Made by a program: the position numbers and the translations under genes. Below, piece by piece: positions 33,966 through 42,573 of a stretch of 64,000 nucleotides of DNA. The notes beneath the pieces are model-generated. The model did not search any database. It was not told where the DNA came from and saw only the letters and a list, made by a program, of their open reading frames with translations. Location: the NCBI GenBank assembly GCA_963663605.2, contig CAXXVF010000001.1, positions 248,001 to 312,000 of the forward strand, in the 5' to 3' direction. Positions within the stretch are counted from its first letter, which is position 1. Each line of letters begins with the position of its first letter. Origin of the DNA: Sporobacter sp963663605. Lineage in GTDB: Bacteria; Bacillota; Clostridia; Oscillospirales; Oscillospiraceae.

Positions 33966-34979
33966 ATGCAAATTATAAAATCTATCTGGGATTTCTTCCA
34001 GTATCAGATACTTGGGATGAAATGGCTCGACGAACTGATCGCGGGCGGATTATCCGCGATGGGGCTCGACACAGCAAACCGCTGGGTCGGCAGCATCCGG
34101 TTTTTTGTTTACGACGTCGTCAAGATCACGATACTGCTGTGTTTTCTGATATTCATTATCAGTTACATTCAGAGTTATTTCCCCCCGGAGCGGAGCAAAA
34201 AAATACTGGGCCGCTTCCGGGGACTCGGAGCCAACGCCGTCGCGGCGCTTTTAGGGACTGTGACGCCGTTTTGCTCGTGCTCGTCCATCCCGCTTTTCAT
34301 CGGGTTTTCAAGCGCGGGGTTGCCGGTCGGCGTGACGTTTTCTTTTCTCATATCCTCTCCGATGGTGGACCTTGGCTCTCTGCTCCTCCTGATGAGCATA
34401 TTCGGCGCGAAAGTGGCCGCTCTATATGTCGTTGTCGGGCTCGTCATCGCGGTCATCGGCGGAACGCTCATTGAGAAGCTGCACATGGAGAAGCATGTCG
34501 AGAGCTTTATCATGACAGCGTCCGGCGTGGACATCGAGTCGCCGGACCTCACAAAGAAAGACCGGCTGATCTACGCCAGAGACCAGATGCTTGCGACTTT
34601 CAGGAAGGTGTTTCCTTATATACTCATCGGCGTGGGGATCGGGGCCGTCATCCACAACTGGATACCGGAAGAGTGGGTCACTGTCGTACTCGGCAGCAAA
34701 AATCCATTCGGCGTCGTATTGGCCACGCTCGTCGGCGTGCCGATGTATGCCGATATCTTCGGCACGATACCGATAGCGGAGGCGCTGTTCAGTAAGGGCG
34801 CCCAGCTCGGTTCCATACTCTCGTTCATGATGGCGGTCACAACGCTGTCGCTGCCCTCCATGATCATGCTTCGCAAGGCCGTCAAGCCGAAGCTGCTGGC
34901 GCTCTTTATCGCCATCTGCACGGCCGGCATCATCATAGTGGGATATTTATATAACGCGATACAAGCGATTATAGTGTAA
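33966..34979 (+). CDS. arsP: DUF318/ArsP-type permease
   Basis: The 337-residue protein has about eight membrane helices and the signature FCSCSSIPLFIGF (two Cys in the membrane), SAGLPVGVTFSFLISSPMVDL. This is the permease family (COG0701) that contains ArsP, an exporter of trivalent organoarsenicals, and permeases linked to ars operons. Substrate, inorganic or organic arsenic, is not settled by sequence. It replaces the usual ArsB or Acr3 pump here. Confidence 0.75.
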   Translation: MQIIKSIWDFFQYQILGMKWLDELIAGGLSAMGLDTANRWVGSIRFFVYDVVKITILLCFLIFIISYIQSYFPPERSKKILGRFRGLGANAVAALLGTVTPFCSCSSIPLFIGFSSAGLPVGVTFSFLISSPMVDLGSLLLLMSIFGAKVAALYVVVGLVIAVIGGTLIEKLHMEKHVESFIMTASGVDIESPDLTKKDRLIYARDQMLATFRKVFPYILIGVGIGAVIHNWIPEEWVTVVLGSKNPFGVVLATLVGVPMYADIFGTIPIAEALFSKGAQLGSILSFMMAVTTLSLPSMIMLRKAVKPKLLALFIAICTAGIIIVGYLYNAIQAIIV

Positions 34980-35029
34980 AAACGCATTCACGATACATTT
35001 TGAAATAAAACGGAAAAGGAGAATAAGAC

Positions 35030-35377
35030 ATGGCACTGTTCGGAAAAAGGAATAAGAAAGAAGAGAACGCCTGCTGCTGCGGCAGCTGCGACACGGAAAG
35101 CATGCAGGAAGCCGAAAATGCGAAGACCGGCGGCGCGGAGGTCAAGGTGCTTGGAAGCGGCTGCGCCAAATGCAACCAGCTTGAAGCGGCGGCGAAAGAG
35201 GCCCTTGAGCAGCTCGGGATGGATACGGCAATCGATCACGTGACCGATTTTTCGCAGATCGCCGCGTACGGCGTCATGTCCACGCCCGCGCTCGTCGTCG
35301 ACGGGAAGGTTGTATCGCTGGGCAAGGTCCTGAAAACTGAAGAAGTCGTAAAAATACTGCAGAAGGTGAGGAGCTGA
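35030..35377 (+). CDS. small thioredoxin-like protein (MTH895/TM0996 type)
   Basis: The 115-residue protein has a Cys-rich N-terminus (ACCCGSCDT), then a redox domain with VLGSGCAKCNQL as the active CxxC and MSTPALVVDGKVVSLGKV. These minimal thioredoxin-fold proteins are frequent partners of ArsP-type permeases. Probable role: electron supply to ArsC or thiol chemistry at the permease; inference from operon position. Confidence 0.75.
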   Translation: MALFGKRNKKEENACCCGSCDTESMQEAENAKTGGAEVKVLGSGCAKCNQLEAAAKEALEQLGMDTAIDHVTDFSQIAAYGVMSTPALVVDGKVVSLGKVLKTEEVVKILQKVRS

Positions 35378-35383
35378 TCGATC

Positions 35384-35707
35384 ATGAGAATGCTTGCTGA
35401 GTTTTTCCCTGAGTTTGCCAAAAAGCTGGACGAACTCGACGCGCTGTACGCGGATAAACGCACCATCGACGAGAAGACCTATCAGTTCATCTGTTTTGCC
35501 CTGTCCATCAAAGGCCGGTCAAAGCCCTGCGTGCTCAAGCACTTTAAGGGCGCGCTGGAGGCCGGCGCGACGGTCGGGGAGCTGACGTATATACTGGCGC
35601 TGACAATGCGCGAGGCGGCGGGCGCGGACGACTGCTGGACGCACGACGTGATCTGCGACTGGAAGGAGATCATCGCCGGGAACATCACGTGCGCCTGCGA
35701 GGAGTAG
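35384..35707 (+). CDS. carboxymuconolactone decarboxylase/AhpD-like protein
   Basis: The 107-residue protein belongs to the all-helical CMD/AhpD family: LSIKGRSKPCVLKHFKGALEAGAT, ELTYILALTMREAAGAD. A catalytic CxxC as in AhpD is replaced by KPCVLKH with one Cys. Members of this family are found in ars operons and are suggested to help with oxidative or arsenical stress. Immediate spacing of 6 bp to the thioredoxin gene shows co-transcription. Confidence 0.7.
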   Translation: MRMLAEFFPEFAKKLDELDALYADKRTIDEKTYQFICFALSIKGRSKPCVLKHFKGALEAGATVGELTYILALTMREAAGADDCWTHDVICDWKEIIAGNITCACEE

Positions 35708-35717
35708 CGTTTCACTT

Positions 35718-36125
35718 ATGGAAAAGCCGAAAGTTGCGTTTATCTGCGTTCACAACTCCTGCCGCAGTCAAATCGCCGAAGCTCTGGGGAGACACCTTGC
35801 CGGCGGTGTGTTTGAAAGCTTCTCGGCGGGCACCGAGATGAAACCCCGGATCAATCCGGATGCCGTCCGGCTGGTTAAAAAGCTGTACGGCATCGATATA
35901 GAAAAAACGCAGCGGCCGAAGCTGCTCGATGAAATTCCGCCGGCCGATGTTGTTATTACGATGGGCTGCAATGTGGATTGCCCGTATCTGCCCTGCAAAA
36001 AAAGGGAAGACTGGGGGCTTCCCGACCCCACCGGTAAAGAGGATGAGGAGTTTATACGCGTTATCAGACAGGTCGAAACGAATGTAAAGAAGCTGGTATC
36101 CGAACTTGAGGCACAACCGATATAG
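35718..36125 (+). CDS. arsC: arsenate reductase, thioredoxin-coupled LMW-phosphatase type
   Basis: The 135-residue protein has the P-loop ICVHNSCRSQ (C10-x5-R16), MGCNVDCPYLPC, which supplies the two further redox Cys, and the WGLPDPTG Asp loop. These are all hallmarks of the Staphylococcus-type ArsC, which reduces arsenate to arsenite through a Cys triad and thioredoxin. It closes the ars operon (regulator, permease, thioredoxin, CMD, reductase); a terminator follows. Confidence 0.9.
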   Translation: MEKPKVAFICVHNSCRSQIAEALGRHLAGGVFESFSAGTEMKPRINPDAVRLVKKLYGIDIEKTQRPKLLDEIPPADVVITMGCNVDCPYLPCKKREDWGLPDPTGKEDEEFIRVIRQVETNVKKLVSELEAQPI

Positions 36126-36127
36126 AT

Positions 36128-36158
36128 AAAAGCCGCCATATGGCGGCTTTTGTTTTTT
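36128..36158 (+). terminator. terminator of the ars operon
   Basis: AAAAGCCGCC pairs with GGCGGCTTTT around ATAT, followed by GTTTTTTA. Confidence 0.85.
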
Positions 36159-36228
36159 AAAAAAGGAAAATCTAGGCATAATAAGTTCATAAACAAACCG
36201 GCAGGTCCGGCAGGCGGGGAGCTTATTG

Positions 36229-37404
36229 ATGTCGCTGTTTGAAAGCGTCAACTTGATATCGGTTTTTCTTATCGGGCTGTTTGCGGCTACGTTATCGGCC
36301 GGGCTACTGCGTCCGCCGACGTCCGGCCGGGTCTACGACTGCTTTACGTCCGTCATCAACGTATTCGTATTTTTTCTGGCTGCGGCGCTGTCGGTTATAG
36401 CGTCAAACGCCGTTTTTGCAGAGGGCGGCGACAATTTCCTGTCGAAGTTTTTTGACGATATTCCCGGCCTAAGGGACACGGGCGTCGGCCGGGACATTCT
36501 GGCGTACGGACTGATGCTGATTCTGTTTCTGACCGCCCTGTACGGCCTGCTGCGCCTTCTGACGCTTCCGCTCATTAAAAAAGCGGTCACCCCGCTGTCG
36601 GACGCCATCGGCCGGCTTGTCCGTTCGACCAACGGATTTATGCGGCGCGTCATCGGCGGCCTTTGGCAGCTGCCCAAAGCGGTCGGACTCGTGCTGGCGT
36701 TTTCACTGCTGTTCAGTTTTTATACGGCCCTTACTAAAAATACGTCCTTTGCCGATTATATTGACCGGTCGAAAACATACCGCCTTATAGAGGACGCTGC
36801 TATCGAGCCGATCATCTCCTCCGATGCCGTCCGTCAGATACCAAAGTTCCTTGACAGCACGGTGGACCGGGCGATTGAGGGATTGTCGCCCGAAGGCCGC
36901 AGGCTCCTCATGAAGGTCTATATCAACGGCGTAACAATAGAAGACGCTATAACGTCCTGCCCGGCGATCGACAATACCGCGATTGACCTTGTCGACGCGG
37001 AGACGGACGACTATATCAAAGCCGGGCTTCTGTATGACTGGATTGTCGAAAACATCGATTATGACCGTGAAAAAGCCGACATGCTCGAAGTTGACGCGTT
37101 TGCAGACCCAGCGGGCGCGGTAGCGGCCTTCAGTGAAAATAAAGGCGTGTGCTTTGATAAGGCGTGCCTTTATGTGGCGATGTGCCGTGCCGTCGGCGTC
37201 CCGGTCCGTCTTGTAACGGGAAAAGCGTATAACGGAACGACATGGGAAGCGCATTCCTGGAATCAGATATATGACGGCAATGACAATAGATGGGTCAATG
37301 TGGACGCGACCTTCGGGAAGCCCGGCAGCAGTTATTTCGACCGCACCGGGTTTGAAGACGACCATGAGGAAGGCGAGATACATGGGGAGTGGCCGGGGCC
37401 ATAG
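36229..37404 (+). CDS. membrane-anchored transglutaminase-like protein
   Basis: From ATG 36229 (GGGGAG upstream) the ~391-residue protein has four membrane helices in the first ~180 residues, then a transglutaminase-like domain with the triad Cys in ENKGVCFDKA, His in WEAHSWNQ and Asp in WVNVDATF. Such domains cross-link or cleave peptides outside the membrane in bacteria. No operon partner is visible. The substrate is unknown. Confidence 0.75.
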   Translation: MSLFESVNLISVFLIGLFAATLSAGLLRPPTSGRVYDCFTSVINVFVFFLAAALSVIASNAVFAEGGDNFLSKFFDDIPGLRDTGVGRDILAYGLMLILFLTALYGLLRLLTLPLIKKAVTPLSDAIGRLVRSTNGFMRRVIGGLWQLPKAVGLVLAFSLLFSFYTALTKNTSFADYIDRSKTYRLIEDAAIEPIISSDAVRQIPKFLDSTVDRAIEGLSPEGRRLLMKVYINGVTIEDAITSCPAIDNTAIDLVDAETDDYIKAGLLYDWIVENIDYDREKADMLEVDAFADPAGAVAAFSENKGVCFDKACLYVAMCRAVGVPVRLVTGKAYNGTTWEAHSWNQIYDGNDNRWVNVDATFGKPGSSYFDRTGFEDDHEEGEIHGEWPGP

Positions 37405-37510
37405 CCGGATATTGCGGGCACAGCACACAGATTTAACACAGCCAATACATGCCGTGAACAATTAAGTATTAAAATAAACCGTGTACACTACAAGCACTGG
37501 GGGCTAGCCT

Positions 37511-38899
37511 GTGAAAAAAACGTACATATTGGATACGAACGTCCTTCTGCAAACACCCAACGCGATACTGGCTTTCGGAGACAACGACGTCGTTATACCC
37601 GAGATCGTCCTGGAGGAGCTGGACAGGATCAAAAAAGAATCCAGCGAGATTGGCGCCAACGCGCGGCAAACGGCACGCATATTCGATACTTTCCGGGAGC
37701 GGGGAGATCTTACACGCGGGGTATTGCTGCCCGGAGGCGGCCTTTTGCGTGTGGAGCTCAATTTTACGGATATCGAACTTCCGGAATCGTGGCACGCGCA
37801 AAAAGCCGACAACAGGATACTTAAAGTCTGTAAAGGCCTTTCCGAGCGTGGTGAAACGGCCATCCTTGTTACAAAAGACGTCTTCCAGCGGATCAAATGC
37901 GACATCATCGGCGTTCCCGCGCAGGATTACAGAAATGAACAGGTCAGCGTTTCGGATACCGGCTATACCGGGCGCACGACCTTGTTTACTACGGGCAGGA
38001 AAATCGGCGAGTTTTATAAAAAGGGCGTGCTGGACTTAAAACATATGGAGGACATTGATGAAGAGACCGGAGAGGAAAAGCCGCTCACGCTGTATCAAAA
38101 CGAGTTTGTAGTGCTTACGAGCATAGAGAGCGCCAAGCACACGGCGCTCGGCAGATATGACGCCGAAAAGCTTGTTGCGCTCCAGTTCATCGATGAGCGG
38201 CCGTTCGGCGTCTCCGCGCGGAATGTGGGACAGAAATTCATACTGGAGGCGCTCATGATGAGCTGCGAAGAGGTACCGCTCGTCATCATAAAGGGGGCCG
38301 CAGGAACGGCGAAGACGTTTTTTTCCCTTGCGGTGGGGCTTCATAAAATCATGAACGCAAAGCAGCGGCATTACCGGAAGATACTTGTCTGCAGGCCGAA
38401 CGTGAAATTCGACGAGGATATCGGATTTTTACCGGGCAGTGAAACGGAAAAACTCGCGCCGTTCATGCGTTCGGTCATAGACAATCTGGAGATCCTTTTA
38501 GACAGCAGCGAGTATGAGCGCTACCAGAACGAAAGCGAGCTTTCCGACAAGGTCTCCGAGCTGTTCCACCGGAACATCGTCACGACAGAGGCGATCGCCT
38601 ATATACGGGGCCGCTCCATCCAGAAAAACTGGGTCATCATAGACGAGGCGCAAAATCTCACGCCCAAGCAAATCAAGGGCATCGTCACGCGCGCGGGACG
38701 CGGCACGAAGATCGTCCTCATCGGCGATCCCGACCAGATTGACCACCCCTATCTCGACAGCCGCACGAACGGGCTGTGTTATGCCTCTGAGCGCATGAAG
38801 GGCAGCCGCTACTGCTGCCAGGTCACCATGCTTGACGACGAGTGCGAGCGAAGCCCCCTGGCCTTTGACAGCGCGAAGCGCATGAATACGTTTGTGTGA
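37511..38899 (+). CDS. phoH: PIN-PhoH protein (YlaK-type ribonuclease/ATPase)
   Basis: The 462-residue protein has an N-terminal PIN ribonuclease domain (ILDTNVLLQ with metal Asp, VVIPEIVLEELD, LVTKD) and a C-terminal PhoH ATPase domain. The ATPase carries the P-loop KGAAGTAKTFF, Walker B VIIDEAQNLT and the sensor IGDPDQID. The P-loop reads TAKT instead of the usual TGKT. PhoH2-type proteins unwind and cut RNA. It starts with GTG after GGGGGCTAGCCT. The last ~30 residues hold a DDECERSPLA tail. Confidence 0.85.
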   Translation: MKKTYILDTNVLLQTPNAILAFGDNDVVIPEIVLEELDRIKKESSEIGANARQTARIFDTFRERGDLTRGVLLPGGGLLRVELNFTDIELPESWHAQKADNRILKVCKGLSERGETAILVTKDVFQRIKCDIIGVPAQDYRNEQVSVSDTGYTGRTTLFTTGRKIGEFYKKGVLDLKHMEDIDEETGEEKPLTLYQNEFVVLTSIESAKHTALGRYDAEKLVALQFIDERPFGVSARNVGQKFILEALMMSCEEVPLVIIKGAAGTAKTFFSLAVGLHKIMNAKQRHYRKILVCRPNVKFDEDIGFLPGSETEKLAPFMRSVIDNLEILLDSSEYERYQNESELSDKVSELFHRNIVTTEAIAYIRGRSIQKNWVIIDEAQNLTPKQIKGIVTRAGRGTKIVLIGDPDQIDHPYLDSRTNGLCYASERMKGSRYCCQVTMLDDECERSPLAFDSAKRMNTFV

Positions 38900-38929
38900 A
38901 AAAGCCGTTCAACCATATAATCATCTAAT

Positions 38930-39012
38930 CCCGCCCGCTGCTCATAAAAGCTTAGGGCTGTGCCCTATAATCCCTATAAACGCTGCCCCCGCCATAGGCG
39001 GGGGCATTTTAG
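38930..39012 (-). repeat. inter-cassette spacer repeat, copy 3 (remote, inverted)
   Basis: Read on the minus strand it runs GCCCCCGCC..GGCGGGGGC hairpin, then TTTATAGGG, then TAGGGC-ACA-GCCCTA palindrome, then GCGGGCGGGATTAGAT. This is the same order as copies 1 and 2 in the toxin island, about 33 kb away, and it ends with the same GGGATTAGAT as copy 1. It follows the phoH gene and its hairpin could terminate transcription. Confidence 0.65.
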
Positions 39013-39114
39013 CATGCTATTCCTGGCGTCCTGGCAAATATTACGCCTTGCACAAATAGATACAAAAAGTTACAATGCGGATACAATTATCTGTTTGATC
39101 AAGGAGTGAAACCC

Positions 39115-39921
39115 GTGAAAAGAAGCCTTTTAGCTTTTATTCTGATCGTGTGCCTGGCGGCGGCAACGCTCGCGCCCGCCGCTGCGGTCTCGATGGAGAT
39201 CAATGACGCCGTTGCGATCGAAAATGTATACATATATAATTCGACGTCTTATGTGCCGCTCAGGGCCGTTGTCAACAGCCTCTGTCCGGATGCGGTGATT
39301 TCGTGGGAAAACCGCACGGCCGTCATCCGAAAAAGCGACCTGACCGTCACGGCCCGTCCGGGCGACTGCTATATAGAGGCCAACGGCCGCATGCTTTACG
39401 CGGCCGACGGCGTCAAGCTTATTAACAACACAACGATGGTGCCCGTCCGCGTGCTGGCCAAGGCGCTCGGCGCGTCCGTTGCGTGGAACAATGACACGAA
39501 AACGGTATCCGTAACAAGCGGAAGCGGGACCATATTGTCCGGCGGCAGTTATTATGACAGCGACGCTGTCTACTGGCTGTCGCGCATCATCAACGCCGAG
39601 AGTGAACAGGAACCGCTGGCCGGCAAAATCGCCGTCGGGAACGTCATTTTAAACAGAGTTGCCAGCTCGGATTTCCCGGATACGATTTTCGGCGTCATAT
39701 TCGACGACCGCTGGGGCGGGCAGTTTGAGCCGGCCCAAAACGGAACGGTTTACAATGCCCCCACGGCGGAGAGCGTTCTTGCGGCCAAGCTCTGCCTGGA
39801 CGGGGCTTCGACTGCCGGCGGCAGCCTGTTCTTCCTCAATCCGGCGATTTCGACCAACCTGTGGACGATGCAGAGCCGCAGCTATGTCACGACCATCGGC
39901 GGTCACATGTTTTACGCATAA
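39115..39921 (+). CDS. secreted SleB-like cell wall hydrolase with copper-amine-oxidase-N domain
   Basis: The ~268-residue protein has a signal peptide (FILIVCLAAATLAPAAAV), an N-terminal copper amine oxidase N-like domain (YVPLRAVVNSL, PVRVLAKALGASVAWNN) and a hydrolase_2/SleB domain (IINAESEQEPLAGKIAVGNVILNRV, WGGQFEPAQNG, GGHMFYA). SleB-type lytic transglycosylases open spore cortex peptidoglycan during germination. This one, with a different binding domain, may act in spores or in vegetative wall turnover. GTG 39115 has GGAGTGAAACCC upstream. Confidence 0.8.
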   Translation: MKRSLLAFILIVCLAAATLAPAAAVSMEINDAVAIENVYIYNSTSYVPLRAVVNSLCPDAVISWENRTAVIRKSDLTVTARPGDCYIEANGRMLYAADGVKLINNTTMVPVRVLAKALGASVAWNNDTKTVSVTSGSGTILSGGSYYDSDAVYWLSRIINAESEQEPLAGKIAVGNVILNRVASSDFPDTIFGVIFDDRWGGQFEPAQNGTVYNAPTAESVLAAKLCLDGASTAGGSLFFLNPAISTNLWTMQSRSYVTTIGGHMFYA

Positions 39922-39944
39922 AAATGCGGGTCTGCACTAATTGC

Positions 39945-39985
39945 AAAAAAAGGATGGAGCATGCCTGAGCGGCTCCATCCCTTTT
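39945..39985. terminator. terminator between SleB-like and ablB genes
   Basis: AAAAAGGATGGAGC pairs with GGCTCCATCCCTTTTT with a small bulge around ATGCCTGAGC; works in both directions. Confidence 0.8.
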
Positions 39986-39987
39986 TA

Positions 39988-40872
39988 TTACCGGATACTG
40001 TTATTGAGCGGCTTATACCAGACGTTCATGCTCTCCAGACTCCCGGATATATTCGTGTTGTTGACGAGCGTCCCCGCCAGAGCGTACCCCTGCCGGGCAA
40101 AGGTGATGTTCATGCCGTAGGAGACGGCCCGCGCGATCGTATAGGCTGTTTTGATGCCGCGTTTTTTCATTTCCCGCTCCATCTCGTGCAGCAGGCGGGC
40201 GGCAAGTCCCCGCGCCCTGAATTCAGGAAGCGTGGCGAAATCCGTCATTTCAACGTTTTCCGATTTGACGTCCATTTCACTCGAAGAGGCGGCGGCGAGC
40301 CTGCCGTTATGAAATATCCCGAAGAAGACCGTTTCGGCGTTCATGGCTTCAATCAGAAAAGCGGGATCATGGATCGGGAAGGGATATGTTTCGAAGACAA
40401 TACGATAGAGCGCCGCCAGTGTTCCGGCGTCCTCCGGCAATAGAATACGGCAGACGAGTCCGCTTTGTTTATCGGGTTCGCTTAAAGGCGCTGCCGTTTC
40501 AGCGCGTTCAATAACGGCTTTGACTTCATTCCCGTTTGAAAGAACGGCTCTTTTTTGATCAAAGTACTTTGCCATGAAAAAAGCGTCTTCGCTCCCGCTA
40601 TAAAACATGGGGACATGCGCCTCGGGCGAAAAACCCGCGTCAGAAAAGGCGGCTTCATACCGGGAGGGTATCTTTACGAAGATTTTTGTGTACCCTTCTT
40701 TGGCGGCGAGCGTATCCATTTGTTCGATAATGGCGGGATAATCCGAGCCGTCCAGCTTCATCAGATAGACGCGGTCATTGGATTTTCCGTGCTGTATGAG
40801 CGAACGGCCGAGCGTCTCGAGCCGGTCGGCGGGCTGGGTGTTCGGATGACGCTCATTCATCATCTTGATCAT
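39988..40872 (-). CDS. ablB: beta-lysine N6-acetyltransferase
   Basis: The 294-residue protein has an N-terminal AblB-specific region (DRVYLMKLDGSDYPAIIEQMD) and a C-terminal GNAT domain with VEMTDFATLPEFRARGLAARLL acetyl-CoA loop. It converts beta-lysine to N-epsilon-acetyl-beta-lysine, a compatible solute first known from methanogens and also from clostridia. It overlaps the upstream aminomutase gene by 20 bp and starts within it. A GAGGGCT site precedes the ATG. Confidence 0.85.
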   Translation of the reverse strand: MIKMMNERHPNTQPADRLETLGRSLIQHGKSNDRVYLMKLDGSDYPAIIEQMDTLAAKEGYTKIFVKIPSRYEAAFSDAGFSPEAHVPMFYSGSEDAFFMAKYFDQKRAVLSNGNEVKAVIERAETAAPLSEPDKQSGLVCRILLPEDAGTLAALYRIVFETYPFPIHDPAFLIEAMNAETVFFGIFHNGRLAAASSSEMDVKSENVEMTDFATLPEFRARGLAARLLHEMEREMKKRGIKTAYTIARAVSYGMNITFARQGYALAGTLVNNTNISGSLESMNVWYKPLNNSIR

Positions 40873-42157
40873 AGCCCTCGCGCCTTTGGAAGCGTTCGTT
40901 GTCGGCGGGTATCAGCGAAATGCCTTCGTCAAAATCACTCAGAAGGCTGCTTATGCCGATTTCCTTTTCACGGTCTTCGGCTTCAGATCTGATGCCGCAC
41001 TCTTCGCACCTCCAGTCGCAGTATGGTTCCTTGTAGTTGTCCGGCTCGCGGTAGGTTGTGATGACACCCTCATAATTTCGCAGAACGACCTTGTTTGTCG
41101 ACCAGGAAATCAGGTAATTCGGCATGACCGGGATCTTACCGCCGCCGCCCGGCGCGTCGATGACGAAGGTCGGCACGGCAAAGCCGCTTGTATGCCCGAT
41201 GAGGCTTTCTATGATCTCGATGCCTTTTCCGACAGGCGTCCTGAAATGCGTAAGCCCTTCCGACAGGTCGCACTGGTACAGGTAATACGGCCGCACCCTG
41301 TTTTCGACCAGCATATGCACGAGTTTTTTCATGATGATCGAACAGTCGTTGACGCCTGCGAGCAGGACCGACTGGTTGCCGAGCGGGATGCCGGCATCCG
41401 CCAGCTTCCGAAGAGCGGCTTTAGACGACGGCGTTATTTCCTGCGGGTGATTGAAATGGGTGTTTACCCAGATGGGATGATGCTTTTTCAGCATATTGAC
41501 CAGATCGTCCGTAATGCGGTAGGGGAGCACGCAGGGCATCCGGCTGCCGATGCGAATCACTTCCACATGCTCGATTTTACGCACCTCGGTCAGTATCCAG
41601 TCCAATAAATCATCCGGCAGCATAAACGGGTCGCCGCCCGACAAAAGCACGTCCCGGATCTGCGGATTCTCCCGTATATAGTCGATGCCGGCCATGATGC
41701 ACTCTTTGTCGGGGATGTTTTCGACATCGCCGACCTTGCGTTTGCGTGTACAGTGGCGGCAGTACATGGAGCACACGTTGCTCACATGCAGCAGGACCCG
41801 GTCGGGATACCGGTGCGTCAGGCCTGGAACGGGACTGTCGCGGTCCTCGGCCAGGGGGTCCGACATTTCATGTGACTGGATAATCAGTTCGTTCGGATTT
41901 GGGAATGACTGCTTAAATACAGGATCGTTTCGATAGTTGTCTTTATTGATCAATGACAAATAATACGGTGTGATCGACAAAGGAAATTTTTCCAGCGTAT
42001 CCTCCAGTTTTTTCCGTTCTTCCGGTTCGAACTTGATGCCCAGAAGCTTTTCAAACATGTCGATCGTATTGATGCTGTGCTTAAGCTGCCACTTCCAATC
42101 CGTCCATTGCTTTTCGAGGACCTCCGTCCCGTCAATTATCATTGTTGATCTGCCCAA
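40853..42157 (-). CDS. ablA: lysine 2,3-aminomutase
   Basis: A 434-residue radical-SAM, PLP-dependent enzyme. It has the CxxxCxxC cluster motif with Cys 129, 133 and 136, HPIWVNTHFNHPQEI, and the PLP-lysine loop DAPGGGGKIPVMPNY. It moves the amino group of L-lysine from C2 to C3 to give beta-lysine, which AblB then acetylates. A Cys cluster CDWRCEECGIRS at the C-terminus suggests a zinc site used in tetramer assembly. TTG 42157 is chosen because GAGGTGAAA lies 8 nt upstream; the nearest ATG (42142) is too far from it. Confidence 0.9.
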   Translation of the reverse strand: MGRSTMIIDGTEVLEKQWTDWKWQLKHSINTIDMFEKLLGIKFEPEERKKLEDTLEKFPLSITPYYLSLINKDNYRNDPVFKQSFPNPNELIIQSHEMSDPLAEDRDSPVPGLTHRYPDRVLLHVSNVCSMYCRHCTRKRKVGDVENIPDKECIMAGIDYIRENPQIRDVLLSGGDPFMLPDDLLDWILTEVRKIEHVEVIRIGSRMPCVLPYRITDDLVNMLKKHHPIWVNTHFNHPQEITPSSKAALRKLADAGIPLGNQSVLLAGVNDCSIIMKKLVHMLVENRVRPYYLYQCDLSEGLTHFRTPVGKGIEIIESLIGHTSGFAVPTFVIDAPGGGGKIPVMPNYLISWSTNKVVLRNYEGVITTYREPDNYKEPYCDWRCEECGIRSEAEDREKEIGISSLLSDFDEGISLIPADNERFQRREGYDQDDE

Positions 42158-42218
42158 AATCTTTCACCTCTTGCTTTCTTCCGGACAAAGCCGGATATGA
42201 ATTAGTATAATAAAAACG

Positions 42219-42258
42219 GTAACGAAAAATCCAAAATTGTCAGGGATTTTTTCGTTAC
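42219..42258 (-). promoter_or_regulatory. hairpin with T-run upstream of ablA (leader attenuator or terminator)
   Basis: GTAACGAAAAATCC and GGGATTTTTTCGTTAC form a long, nearly perfect stem. On the minus strand it is followed by CGTTTTTATTATAC. It sits 62 bp before the ablA start codon, so transcripts from further upstream would meet it before reaching ablA. Confidence 0.5.
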
Positions 42259-42409
42259 TTTCCTTTATACCATAACAAAATTTTCAAATCATGTCAAATC
42301 GCCTGAATACTTAGTATTTCCAGATCGGAGCCTGAAAATTAGGCTGTTAAAACACGCCCGTTTTGCTTGCAGCCGCTCTTGACGCAGCCGTGCTGTACAG
42401 CACACTTCC

Positions 42410-42438
42410 TTGACACGGACGCCTTTTTTCGGTATGAT
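42410..42438 (+). promoter_or_regulatory. promoter of the glycine-betaine transporter operon
   Basis: TTGACA (42410-42415), 17 bp, TATGAT (42433-42438). A perfect 10-bp palindrome GCTGTACAGC lies at 42392-42401 just upstream. It leaves a leader of about 130 nt before the start at 42574. Confidence 0.7.
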
Positions 42439-42573
42439 TAATAGTGAAATTATGCCTGTCACATAACTTTATATTGATACAAATCAAGGTAAATCGTGGT
42501 ATGATAGGGCATACTAAGCTGTGAAGGACACATCAAAAAAACTCTCTGTGTCCTAATTAAAAAAGGAGGAAAT

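Noticed and set aside
42259..42573. Riboswitch search in the abl/opu intergenic region
   Set aside because: No ydaO-type, glycine, lysine or other core known to me could be recognised; only a hairpin, a palindrome and a promoter.
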